Part shown: piece by piece, positions 8,857 through 17,635 of the stretch
How the letters are laid out: every line of letters begins with the position of its first letter
Numbering within the stretch: the first letter of the stretch is position 1
Assembly (NCBI GenBank): GCA_021464525.1
Contig: JADRCO010001219.1
Location: 1 to 21,246, forward strand
Direction: 5' to 3'
From: Rhizophagus sp. LPA8_4_AMF
Taxonomy: Eukaryota > Glomeromycota > Glomeromycetes > Glomerales > Glomeraceae
Length of the DNA: 21,246 bases
The notes under the pieces: generated by a model
Databases searched by the model: none
What the model saw: the letters and a program-made list of their open reading frames with translations, nothing else
Told to the model about the DNA's origin: nothing
Translations under genes and position numbers: made by a program

Positions 8857-9827
8857 GTCATTTAAAGTAAAAATTATTCTTGATCCTAATTAAGAGGATG
8901 GATTTGCTTATTTCTTACTCCTTAAAATTTTTGGGGTGAATGCTAATAGGGTTGTCATACGGATAAACCTTATAATGTCGTACTTCCTTTAAAAATAATA
9001 TATATTTCCTACGAAAAAAAAAGAATATTTCTTCTCCTCTCTTTAAACTTACCATTCTAAACTCTGGAGAAAAACAAGTTATTCCCTTTTACAGTTTTAC
9101 AGTACAAACTGATAGACTCATACGTTTCCGTAAAGCATTTTTTATGCTTTTCTTCTAGATTCTTCTTTCATTCAGTTATTTGAGTTGATTGCAAACGTTT
9201 CCAATATTCCTATCGTAGTAACATTGTTATCTCCTCCACGTTCAGATTGTTGTGATTATTGCAGCTTTTCGTGAGAGTTGTTTGGAGTGGGAAAAACCTT
9301 TTCTAAGTTTATTTTATCTTTTTTGTTCACGTTTTTCACGTAATTTTTTTGAAAGATATCAAGTTGTTTGCAAATTTCTTTATGAGACTTATTTTCTAAA
9401 GAATTATATTTTTGTACAGGCAAGAATTTTTTTAAGCATTAAATAAAAAAAAATTGGTTTTTAGTAAAAAAAAGGGTATTTACAAAAGAAGTTTCTAATA
9501 TTATTTTTTTAAGATGAGAACTGAACGACGGAATAAAAAAAAAAAATTCTTAGTTTCTTTTTTTTTCATATAAAAAGGAACCAGTGGAAAAGAAATTGAA
9601 AGAGAAGTATTAAAACCCTATCACTTTCTAAGAAAAAAAAAAAAAATAAGATATAAATCAAAAAAAAATTCGCCAAAGAAAAAATAAATTTTTTTTTTTC
9701 GTTGTTAAAACCTCCAAGTATATAAATTTTTTTTTTCTTCCATGTTTTTTTCAGGTAGTAAAAAAAAAAATTATATTTAGAATATAACCTAATATTTTAA
9801 TCATTAATTTTTTTATTGATAAATTGA
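8857..9827. other. T/A-tract-rich region with no recognisable gene
   Basis: Contains many runs of 8-12 A or T, especially 9430-9790. A weak open stretch at about 9252-9446 has no true ATG and no family signature; it might be an exon of the broken gene that follows, but no splice sites link them convincingly. Nothing else can be supported. Confidence 0.4.
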
Positions 9828-10896
9828 TTTTTTTTTCTTTCGACAACTGTTCGACTGCGCAATAGTGATTCTATAATTTTTTCGAAGTACCTATATCGTC
9901 ATAAGTCACAAGCCACTGATCAAGAAGAGTTTATTTTATTATTAGCCCATAAAGTATATTTCTTTAAAAATTCATTCTATACTTACAAATTATCTTCATT
10001 AAATTGCATATTTCTAGGAAAGACTTCTATTTCTGATTCTTTTATTGTTCACGTTTTGAAGTCCGCTTTTGATGATCTCAAATTTAAGGAACTTCAAGTT
10101 TCTTATTTGAAATAGGAAAAAAGAAATGTTACACTTCAACGATCCTGAGAAGATTGACATTGGTCTCTGTGATAAACCTAAAGACTTTACTAAATCCTAC
10201 TCACCTCACTTTCTTTCAAACTAATTTTCGGGTAAAGATGCAACAATAAAAGTCTCATTATCGTACAAGAGCCCAACGCTGCTGGTAAGTGACTTCCAAT
10301 GTTTTACCTCTCGAATAAGTAATTTGCAATAATATATACTTCGTCGTTAATAATATCGAATATACCCCTTGACTGCCATTACAACCATTAGAAGAACTCG
10401 GGAGAAAAAGGAAAGCAACAGAAAAAAGTAAGAAATATGTGGTAGAAACTTGCTTCCATATTTGGATATGTATTTCATTTCATTGTTCTTACAAATTTTT
10501 CTCTACAGCCACAGAACAAAAGAGAAGAGAATGAGATACTAATGTGCCATTCGGAAAGATCTGTCTACTTTGTTGATCCATTAGTGTCAAGTGGTCTGCC
10601 TCTTGATAATATTTGATATGCGTTATATGGCGCACGGGCCTCTTGAAAATCTACATGGGTGATCAGAGTTACGGACCAATTGGGTTTTTATTCTCGTCTG
10701 ATCACAAATACCAGATTTGCAATTTGTATTTAGTATAACTGTTGTTTATACATGTACTTTGAAACAGTATAACTTTATGTTGGTTAAGAAGAAAATTCTG
10801 GATAACATTTGCTTGGCAGTTCTCTTATCAGTTATGTTCCCCAATATTTCAAAAATAATATTAAATCTGGTGGTGTATTCGTTCAATTATTTCTGA
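9828..10896 (+). pseudogene. Unrecognised decayed multi-exon gene
   Basis: A chain of coding-like open segments on one strand with better-than-background codon character. 9828-10112 includes FSKYLYRHKSQATDQEEF and SISDSFIVHVLKSAFDDLKF. 10111-10284 includes MLHFNDPEKIDIGLCDKPKD and SGKDATIKVSLSYKSPTLL. 10392-10427 is a 12-codon segment. 10509-10613 includes MCHSERSVYFVDPLVSSGLP. About 10640-10735 includes YGPIGFLFSSDHKYQICNLY. 10738-10893 ends in a hydrophobic stretch (ICLAVLLSVMFPNISKIIL). Two good GT-AG introns fit: 10285-10391 (gtaagt...attag, 107 nt) and 10428-10508 (gtaaga...ctacag, 81 nt), and both keep the flanking frames in phase. Several breaks in frame and no credible start make it a relic. 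I do not recognise the family. The segments may belong to a repeated gene family in this genome, but that is a guess. Confidence 0.5.
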
Positions 10897-13250
10897 AAAG
10901 TGAGTAGAAAGAAAAGGTTTGTTATAGAAAGGTGAAATAATTTTTTTTTTGCAGAGAGAAAAAGCAAAATTAACTAAAAAAAACAACAAAAAGCAAAAAA
11001 AAGAAACAAAAAAAAATAACAATGGATTTTTGAAAAAAAAAATGGATTTGTGGCAAAAAAAAAAATATCATGTACCTGCTACTAGTTGTTTGTAATGTTG
11101 CGTCTCCAAGTAATAGATAATGCATGAGTTTGCATAATTACTTTCTTTATTGAAAGATATGATTTAATAAATAGAATCTTAAAAAAGAAAAAGTGAATAA
11201 AAAATAAATAAATAAATAAATAAATAAATAAACAAACAAATAAATAAATGATTTACATTTTTAACTAGTTTATAGTTAATAAAAAAAAACTTTTTTTAAT
11301 AAAAAAAGAAAGAAATTTTTTCTTTTTCACCGTATCAAAATTCCATTCATTCATTTAATCGAATTAAATATTACAATACAATATCGATCTAAACCATTTT
11401 CGTATACATTCACAACAATTCGAATCCACAATGTATTTTAAAAAAAAATCTTTTATTCGAAAATGTATGACACATATGAAACATAAAAATCAGGGAATAA
11501 GGAAAAATATGTTGAACGTTATACAAGCAAGGGAACAAGTATCTGGTAGGCATTGTGGTAAATCCTAAAACAAATAAAGAAAATTTCAAGAAGGGCTTTC
11601 TTTTTTTTTCAAATCTAACATTAATTTTCGATAAACAACAATGAAAAAAAAACATCCATTATTTTTCATCCATTGTAAAAATCTCTAGATATGTATCTCT
11701 ATAGAGCTCTCATTAGATTCATTTCTTTATTCTATGAACACTAATTAAGACAATAAAAAAAGATTAAGTAATTTGAACCATCGATCAACGTGTATGACAG
11801 GGATTACAATGGTACCATATAAGATGAATTAAGAATCGATCATCAACCTTCTCGTTCGTTAATCTGCGTTTAGCATAGTTCTTTGACAGTAGTATTTTCA
11901 GAAAAAGTACTTTTGAAGAAATTATACAAACAAGAAAATGATGTAAGCTGAATTTTAAGATTATTGTTTGGTATGACAGGAAACAAATCTTGAGGTATGT
12001 GGCGTTTTATGAAGCTTATGAGCTTATGACAACATAACTTTTTTTTTTATTCAAATAGCTGCAGTAATGTGGAATGTGGCACAATGATATGATGAAAATT
12101 ACGTTGTTTATTCATTAATCGGTTTTATTGATCCGTTGATCCGCGTGTTTTCAAATTTATATTTATTTAAATTGTTGTAGATGAATCATACACAGTAATT
12201 ATTATTCTCACAACGTACTGCACATAAATATATTAAAAAGCAAATAGTCGATTATTGTTTACTTTAACATGGCCGTGCATTTTTCCGGGATGATTACCGT
12301 ACATCATAAAATCTCTTTATTTATTTCAAAGAAAAAAAGATCTTTTTGCATATCATGTTATCTGCATCATTCACTTTTAGTTAAATATATACAGTATGTG
12401 CATTAATCCAAATTATAAAGTTTTAAAACAATGAAAATTACAAATATGAATGAAATATGTTTTTTTCCTTTTCATATTAATATTCATTTAACATTGTTCT
12501 AATTAAATTAATCATTTCTTATGAACGTTTTGTTTACATCACAAAGTATTAGCAATGTAATTCATTCTAAAATCTCATTCGGTTTATTCAAATAACTAAA
12601 AAAAAAAGGTATACGAAAAATTGGTACGTGACACAAAAGAACTGGTATAAAAATAGTTCATCGTAATTATAATTATTATTATTAAATATATTTTACTTTA
12701 TTTATTTTTATTGTATTTATTTTATTTTCTTCTTATAATGCGAGGTTAGGTTTAATAAGTTTAGTGTGCTCCATTTAGTCTCGAATTTTTTGCTCAAGTT
12801 ATATTTGATAAAATAGCGAACAAATTGGAAATAAAGCCTTATAGTTGTATACTTGTATTACCCACCCAAAAATATTATGTATATTACACAAATTTTTGCG
12901 GCTAATATATTTCATACGTACATTAGTGCATTTTCTTGTGTGGTGCAAAAAAATTATTCATTTATACAATATTATGATTAAGAAAGATATTCATTATATT
13001 TCAAATGTTTTTTTATTTTTCCTGTTTATTTTTATTTTAAGTTTAATTTGAATGTTTCATTTTTGTACTCCTCAATTGTGTATTAACTTATTACACCTTG
13101 TTTACTATAAAAAGATTGTTACAAATCTTTTTAATTTTTTTTTTTAACGAAACAAATTACACTTTAGTAATTAATTATTCTAAAAAAAATTATTTACTTT
13201 ATTTATTGTTATCAACGAATTTAAAATAAAATTAAAGCAAACGCCAATAA
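10897..13250. other. Long A+T-rich intergenic region, no gene seen
   Basis: About 2.35 kb with no coding-like frame on either strand. The few open stretches (minus 11410-11655, plus 12845-13051) translate to Phe/Leu/Lys-rich strings typical of A/T tracts. The region contains one tetranucleotide microsatellite (annotated separately) and a poly(A/T)-rich block at about 10940-11070. No inverted repeat of note was found by eye. Confidence 0.5.
11200..11250. repeat. (AAAT)n microsatellite with AAAC interruptions
   Basis: About twelve copies of a tetranucleotide (AAAT/TAAA), interrupted by two AAAC units near the 3' end. A shorter run of the same motif occurs at about 6076-6103. It is likely to vary in length between isolates. 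Confidence 0.9.
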
Positions 13251-13252
13251 TA

Positions 13253-13372
13253 ATGGCAGACCTTTTATCAAAGCTCATTGCCGAATGGAGCAGCAATAAT
13301 ACCACGAAATGGATAAATACCCGTCGTCTCCTTCACTTCGCAATATCTTTAAACAACAACTCTTCTAGATAG
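13253..13372 (+). CDS. 39-codon upstream ORF (uncertain)
   Basis: An ATG-to-TAG frame reading MADLLSKLIAEWSSNNTTKW, then INTRRLLHFAISLNNNSSR. Its G+C is clearly above that of the surrounding DNA. It ends 201 bp before the ATG of the 91-residue gene on the same strand. It could be a short peptide gene, a regulatory upstream ORF if the leader is long, or an exon whose splice partner I cannot see. TATA-like 'tatatataataa' lies downstream of it (about 13410-13430), which would instead place it outside the 91-residue gene's transcript. Unrecognised. Confidence 0.3.
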   Translation: MADLLSKLIAEWSSNNTTKWINTRRLLHFAISLNNNSSR

Positions 13373-13399
13373 ATAACTGTTTCAAAGTTCGAAGAAAAA

Positions 13400-13573
13400 A
13401 TCATTCACTATATATAATAACTCTATATAATAACTTAAAAAATACCTTTATTTTTCGTCTTTCACTCACTCTTTTTTTTTATAAATAGAATTTTTATATT
13501 CTATTTATTCAAATCATTTCGTCTTCTATTTCCGTATTAAAGATTTTATATAAGGAAAAACATACTTTCTATA
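13400..13573 (+). promoter_or_regulatory. Likely promoter/5' leader of the 91-residue gene
   Basis: Contains 'actatatataataactctatataataac' style A/T boxes at about 13408-13436, then T/C-rich sequence ('tcgtctttcactcactc', 13457-13473), and a second 'ttttatataagg' box at about 13544-13555, 19 bp before the ATG. The CT-rich tract between TATA-like boxes and the start resembles fungal transcription-start regions. Which box is used cannot be told. Confidence 0.35.
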
Positions 13574-13849
13574 ATGGATCACCGGGACCACGATTTGACC
13601 AAAGTTAACGAAATTAATAATGACAATACAGAAACTACATCCTATATAATCAGCAATTTTGAAGAGTCTACTTCTTTGAATAATATTCCTTCGGCTAAAT
13701 CTTACGTGTCACATTATACTCGTATTCGTAGAAATCGACGAAAACTAAGAAAAAGAACAGATACATTATGTCCGTTTAGAAGGTTACCTATACAAGTTAC
13801 GAATGATCCATTCGTGAATAATATTTTTAATGGGTCATCTTTTTGCTAA
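13574..13849 (+). CDS. Hypothetical 91-residue basic-centre protein
   Basis: An intact single-exon frame from ATG 13574 to TAA. No family is recognised. Residues 1-45 are polar and rich in Asn, Thr, Ser, Asp and Glu (MDHRDHDLTKVNEINNDNTE...) and probably disordered. Residues 50-61 are strongly basic (RIRRNRRKLRKR), which fits a nuclear/nucleolar localisation signal or nucleic-acid contact. Residues 62-91 contain TDTLCPFRRLPIQVTNDPFV and end in FNGSSFC. There is no signal peptide or membrane segment. Codon content is more G+C-rich than the flanks, and the frame has none of the Phe/Lys strings seen in spurious frames here, so I take it as real. By inference it is a small lineage-specific nuclear or RNA-associated protein. 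The short upstream ORF at 13253 may be related. Confidence 0.6.
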   Translation: MDHRDHDLTKVNEINNDNTETTSYIISNFEESTSLNNIPSAKSYVSHYTRIRRNRRKLRKRTDTLCPFRRLPIQVTNDPFVNNIFNGSSFC

Positions 13850-14640
13850 ATTAAAAATGATTAATAAAATATTCGATTAATATTTAATATTTCCTTCCGA
13901 TACGTTATCCTGCTATACCGAACTTCGAATTTTTTAATATTATCTACTTTTTGTTTAATAATATGGCATCTAGAAATTTTGCTATGTTAAACCATGAAAT
14001 AGGGGAGGTTTCTTTCTAAAATATATTAATCAAAACTCATAAACCGACATTGCAAAAGGTCGATTTCCAAAAAAAAATAAGAGACACCTATCTGCTGACG
14101 AAAAAGAATAGACAGCGATAAATCTCCGTTGTTTTCAACTTTGAAAACAGTGGTAAATAAACTAAAAATAACTATTTAATTTTCCAATCATTTGTTTTTT
14201 TTTTACTTTACTATTTATATTACTCGCTGTTTTTTAATAGTACGAAACAGCAATAAATCTTTAAAATCTTTAAATCTTACCATGTCGTATTTAAGAATAA
14301 TGTATTCAGTTGACTTGTTTTGTATATATATATATATCTATTCATTTATTTTCCCAGCGAAGGATTATATATCTTTTCGAAAGACTATGTCAAACAGTGT
14401 CACGTGTAGATATGCACGCCGCACGCGTCACGTGACTCACGTCATTGCTAAATCAGATGAAAAAATTTTTTTTTTTTCGTTTTGGACTTACAAAGGGTTT
14501 CTGTTTCCTACTTTACACTAATTACGTCCTAGTACTACTATTATTACTACCACTACCAATACCAAAAAATATTTAGATGACAAGAGTTCATCACATATTT
14601 TTTATTTTAGACGAAAAAAAACCATTTTGCTTGTTCTTGA
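13850..14640. other. Intergenic region between the 91-residue gene and the kinase relic
   Basis: A+T-rich. The open frame at 14192-14521 is not convincing (TA repeat and T tract translated, no family). It contains a short palindrome 'gttttcaactttgaaaac' near 14132-14149 and an ACT/ATT-rich patch at about 14532-14565. The CACGTG cluster at 14400-14445 is annotated separately. Confidence 0.4.
14397..14447. promoter_or_regulatory. Cluster of CACGTG / ACGT-core palindromes
   Basis: Within 50 bp there are CACGTG at 14401-14406, TCACGTGA at 14428-14435 and 'ctcacgtcat' at about 14436-14445, in a G+C-rich island. CACGTG is the classic E-box/G-box bound by fungal bHLH factors (Cbf1/Pho4 type), and TGACGT/ACGTCA is the bZIP/CRE core. 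The cluster sits about 200 bp before the kinase fragment and may be its old promoter. The sites are seen; function is inferred. Confidence 0.4.
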
Positions 14641-14949
14641 ATGGGAACATTAGAAAAATATTTAAGGGATGCCATGATTTTAATTAAATGGGAAAGTCAA
14701 TTAAAATTTACTAAAAAAATTGCAGGAGCCGTTTTGTAGTTACATGATAATGAAATTATACACAGAGACCTTGTAAGAATAATTCAGTATTTGTAGTAGT
14801 ATTATGGGAATTAACAACTGTAGTTTGTTTCATCACTATTTGATTTTGAAAATAATCCTGATAAACTAATTATGTTTGAAATTGTTGAAGGTAAAAGAGA
14901 GGACTATTCCAAACACAACTTGTAGATTCATTACATTTTATGAAAGTAA
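14641..14949 (+). pseudogene. Decayed tyrosine-kinase-like protein kinase fragment
   Basis: 14641-14772 reads MGTLEKYLRDAMILIKWESQ, then LKFTKKIAGAVL, an in-frame stop, and LHDNEIIHRDL. This is the kinase hinge/D-helix, E-helix and catalytic loop, with the invariant His-Arg-Asp. The expected rest of the loop, DFG motif and activation segment are missing. The sequence jumps to 'YSV/LWELTT' (about 14780-14812; the F-helix region, normally SxGVxLWE), then FDFENNPDKLIMFEIVEGKR (about 14841-14900) and IPNTTCRFITFYES in another frame. The N-lobe (glycine loop, VAIK lysine) is absent. Several frame changes and the deletion make it non-functional. A GT-AG intron (14946-14990) may follow. The style matches the greatly expanded TKL/Sel1-linked kinases of Glomeromycotina. 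Nearby decayed segments from 15071 may belong to the same or a different gene. Confidence 0.75.
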
Positions 14950-15070
14950 GTACAAAATATAATATATTAATGGTGATTTTTTTATTACAGTCTAATTTTG
15001 AATTATTTAAATAGAATATTGGTAACATGAATAACTTAATACTTTGAAGTAGTTTATTGTGTTTTATAGT

Positions 15071-15883
15071 CCAATTAATCCACTACATGATAGTAGTTTA
15101 TCAGAATTCACATATCATGACAAAGTCATTAATCGTCTTATAGAAGATATTTTTTAGACGTCAATAATGCTATTAATATAAGAATGTAAGCCATACTTTA
15201 TTAATTTTATCTTATCTTATTCTAAGATACTAATAAAATTCTATTATCAATCAGTGGCAAGACTGAGAACTCAGACTGAAAGGCACAAAAAAATTCAGAG
15301 CAATTGCTGAAACAAAAATGTGCAATCAGTTGGTTTCATGACACTTTATTAATAATTAAAGTAAATAGCTCTGATCATCCTATAGGATTCAGAGAGGTTG
15401 TTGGTAATGCCTGTCATCACAATGATAAAAAAATGACAGAGGACAGAGAAAAATCTTGAAGTGTGAGTAGTATAAAAGTTTGTTCTTTATTCCCAGCTAT
15501 TTGGCTAATTAAACCTATAGTGTACTTTTAACTTTAACAGCCATGCAACTTGGACTTCTCAAGTTGCAACAGACACTACAAGATCAAGAAATTGATGAAG
15601 AAAAAATGAAACTTTCAGTGTTTTAGTATACAGTAAGTATCGGTGCTGTAAACGTTCTATTTTTTTATTAGCACTTATATTTTTTTATGCATCCATTTGT
15701 GTAGAGAAAGATTTTAATTTTTATGTAATGCATTATGTTGATGGGCTATATCTCATCAACAAATTTGATGAATTTACAATACCAGACAACGTTACTCAAT
15801 TTTCTGAGTTATCAGATATTATTAAAATAATGCTTGCTTTTAAGGTAATAGTAATATCCAAGTATTATTATACTTTTGTATAA
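15071..15883 (+). pseudogene. Unrecognised decayed gene with several exon-like segments
   Basis: Coding-like segments on one strand: 15071-15154 (PINPLHDSSLSEFTYHDKVI, NRLIEDIF), about 15270-15340 (TKKFRAIAETKMCNQLVS), 15367-15456 (HPIGFREVVGNACHHNDKKM, TEDREK), about 15541-15623 (MQLGLLKLQQTLQDQEIDEE) and an open stretch of roughly 15600-15883 containing FYVMHYVDGLYLINKFDEFT and IPDNVTQFSELSDIIKIMLA. A GT donor follows the AAG at 15842-15844; 'ttttatag' before 15070 and 'tttaacag' before 15541 look like acceptors. Frames change between segments and stops interrupt them, so it is a pseudogene. I cannot name the family. Its position right after the kinase relic suggests either a kinase-linked C-terminal domain or a separate gene. 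Confidence 0.5.
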
Positions 15884-16121
15884 ATAGAACCTTTTTAACT
15901 TTATCTTTAATTATCAGAATTGTGTAATAAAACTTTATTTGTGTATTTGAGAATTATTAAAGGGTAAATGCAGACATTAACAAGAATTTTATCCTATTGG
16001 TAAAGCTGTAACTACAGCATCCTAAAAAGAAAACAGCAAAGATGTTCTTGAAGAAAGGGATACAATTAATGAGGGTTAAAGTAGAAAATGATTAAAAACA
16101 TATATTATTTCGTATATTATT

Positions 16122-16328
16122 CCTATAAAAACGAAATGTACCAAATTTGTTTTATATTTGTGTTCATGTATATAAATATATATATGTAATAAATGTCTAA
16201 AAAGCACCATTTATTTAATTTTATTTTTTGTAATAAGACATAAATTAGACAAAATAGTGCTTTTTTAGATGTTTTTTTTACATATAAATACAAATATAAT
16301 CAAATTTAACACATTTCATTTCTATAGG
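16122..16328. mobile_element. Foldback MITE 1 (about 207 bp)
   Basis: The two halves are imperfect inverted repeats over almost their whole length. The left half starts 'cctataaaaacgaaatgt', continues with 'aaatttg' and 'tatatttgt', and later 'gtctaaaaagcac'. The reverse complement of the right half starts 'cctatagaaatgaaatgt' and shows the same words in the same order. The flanks 'gtatattatt' (16112-16121) and 'gtatttatt' (16329-16337) are similar and may be a worn target duplication. There are no coding sequences. It is a non-autonomous DNA element; the superfamily is not clear. Confidence 0.65.
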
Positions 16329-16569
16329 GTATTTATTGTTTTATAAATATCAAAAAATAGTGTCAACCTGGATCAATGCTCAGCTAATATCAGCTCTCGA
16401 TCTTTACTTATTACAGGTTATATATGTAATAATAATAATATATACTATTTGATTTTCACTTTATTATATTGCAAATTTGTAAATATAACTTAAATGGATT
16501 GGATAATTCAAACTTTAAATATTTTAATATAAAAAAATTGGTTAATAATATTAATAAAAAGGAATTTTA

Positions 16570-17033
16570 AAATTCCAGATCATGTGATATTAGCATTTAT
16601 TATAAATAAAGCTCTAAACAGGTCAGTTTGGTTCTATTTTTCAGTTCTTTTCTGATTGGTCAGAATCTGTTTTGTAAAATAACTCACCATCCAGTGATCG
16701 TAAAAAGATGATCAATAGCTTGTTGGAATTCTTACATCAAGACAGTTCGAATGATACCAAAATCATCTTTTTAGCATTGATAGATGGCGAGTTAGTTTTG
16801 CCAATTTTTTAAAAATAACTTGCCATCTATTGATGCTAGAAGGATACTTTTAGTATCATTCAAACCGTCTCAATAAGAGGATTCCAATGAGCTATTGATC
16901 GTCTTTTTATGATTACTGAATGGTGAGTTATTTTGCAAAACGGATTCTGACCAATCAGAAAAGAACCAAAAAATGAAACCAAACTGGCCTGTTCAGAGCT
17001 TTAATTATAAATCACGTGAATTTGGATTTTTTA
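16570..17033. mobile_element. Long foldback element with arms of about 220 bp
   Basis: A near-complete palindrome. The left arm (about 16570-16800) and the reverse complement of the right arm (about 16805-17033) match at roughly 80-85% by eye across words such as 'aagctctRaacaggYcagtt', 'tctgattggtcagaatc', 'aaaataactcaccat', 'gatcaatagct' and 'atagatggc'. The loop is only about 15-20 bp around 16798-16815. The outer ends carry 'tcatgtgat' and 'atcacgtga'. There is no open frame and no clear target duplication. Transcripts would fold into a hairpin of about 200 bp. It is probably a non-autonomous DNA transposon of foldback type. Confidence 0.8.
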
Positions 17034-17078
17034 TAGTAAAATTTTGCATGTACAAATGTTACAAAATGTGGTATATAT

Positions 17079-17582
17079 GTTATGCGTTAGATGACGATTT
17101 GCGTCAGATGTAGCTGACGTGCGTCAGATATAGATTAATACCTGACGTGCATCACCTGAATCACACAATAAAGGTCTTCTATAGTAAACTTTTTTTTTAC
17201 TAATAAAACTACTTTTTATTCCATAAGTAAACTTGTATGTAACAATAAATTACATATATTATGAAAATTTTATACCTATTTAATTTATGTAAAATATATA
17301 TTATAAAATTTGTTTGAAAAAACTTGTAATTTATTAATACTTTTAAATGAAGTGCTTTTCCACAAGTTTGAGTTTAATCAATTTAATATTTTAGGATTAC
17401 ATATTTTTTAATATAATTAATAAATTTATTTAATAAAAAAAATGTATTAAGTCTGGAAAATTCAATGTTTAATTATAACATAATTATAACAATTTTATGT
17501 CACAAGTAACGCATGTCAGGTATCAATTTACATCTGACGCATGTCATCTGCATCTGATGCAAATCGTCATCTAACACACAAC
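17079..17582. mobile_element. MITE with ~92-bp terminal inverted repeats
   Basis: The left terminal repeat (17079-17170) and right terminal repeat (about 17491-17582) are inverted copies starting 'gttRtgYgttagatgacgat' and containing 'gcgtcagat', 'ctgacRtgcgtcaga' and 'atacctgac'. The internal 320 bp is A+T-rich with no gene. Inside each terminal repeat GTCAGAT/ATCTGAC words recur 3-4 times, so the ends are themselves internally repetitive. The flanks are TATA-rich, which hides any target duplication. Long terminal repeats and the adjacent Mutator-like transposase suggest a MULE-type non-autonomous element, but the transposase's own ends were not identified. Confidence 0.75.
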
Positions 17583-17635
17583 ATATACATATAAATATAA
17601 ATGCTGTAAACTATTAAACTTCATTAACATTGCCA

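Noticed and set aside
9252-9446. Possible exon (PFLSLFYLFCSRFSRNFF...) before the 9.8-kb relic
   Set aside because: No ATG start, T-rich composition, and no convincing splice junction linking it to the downstream segments.
14100-14270. Weak inverted similarity around 'aacagtg-gtaa-ataaa' and 'aacagcgagtaatataaa'
   Set aside because: Matches are short and made of A/T words; not distinguishable from chance in this composition.
14192-14521. 109-codon open frame covering the CACGTG cluster
   Set aside because: It translates TA repeats and T runs (YIYIYIY, FFFSF) and overlaps likely regulatory palindromes; no recognisable domain.
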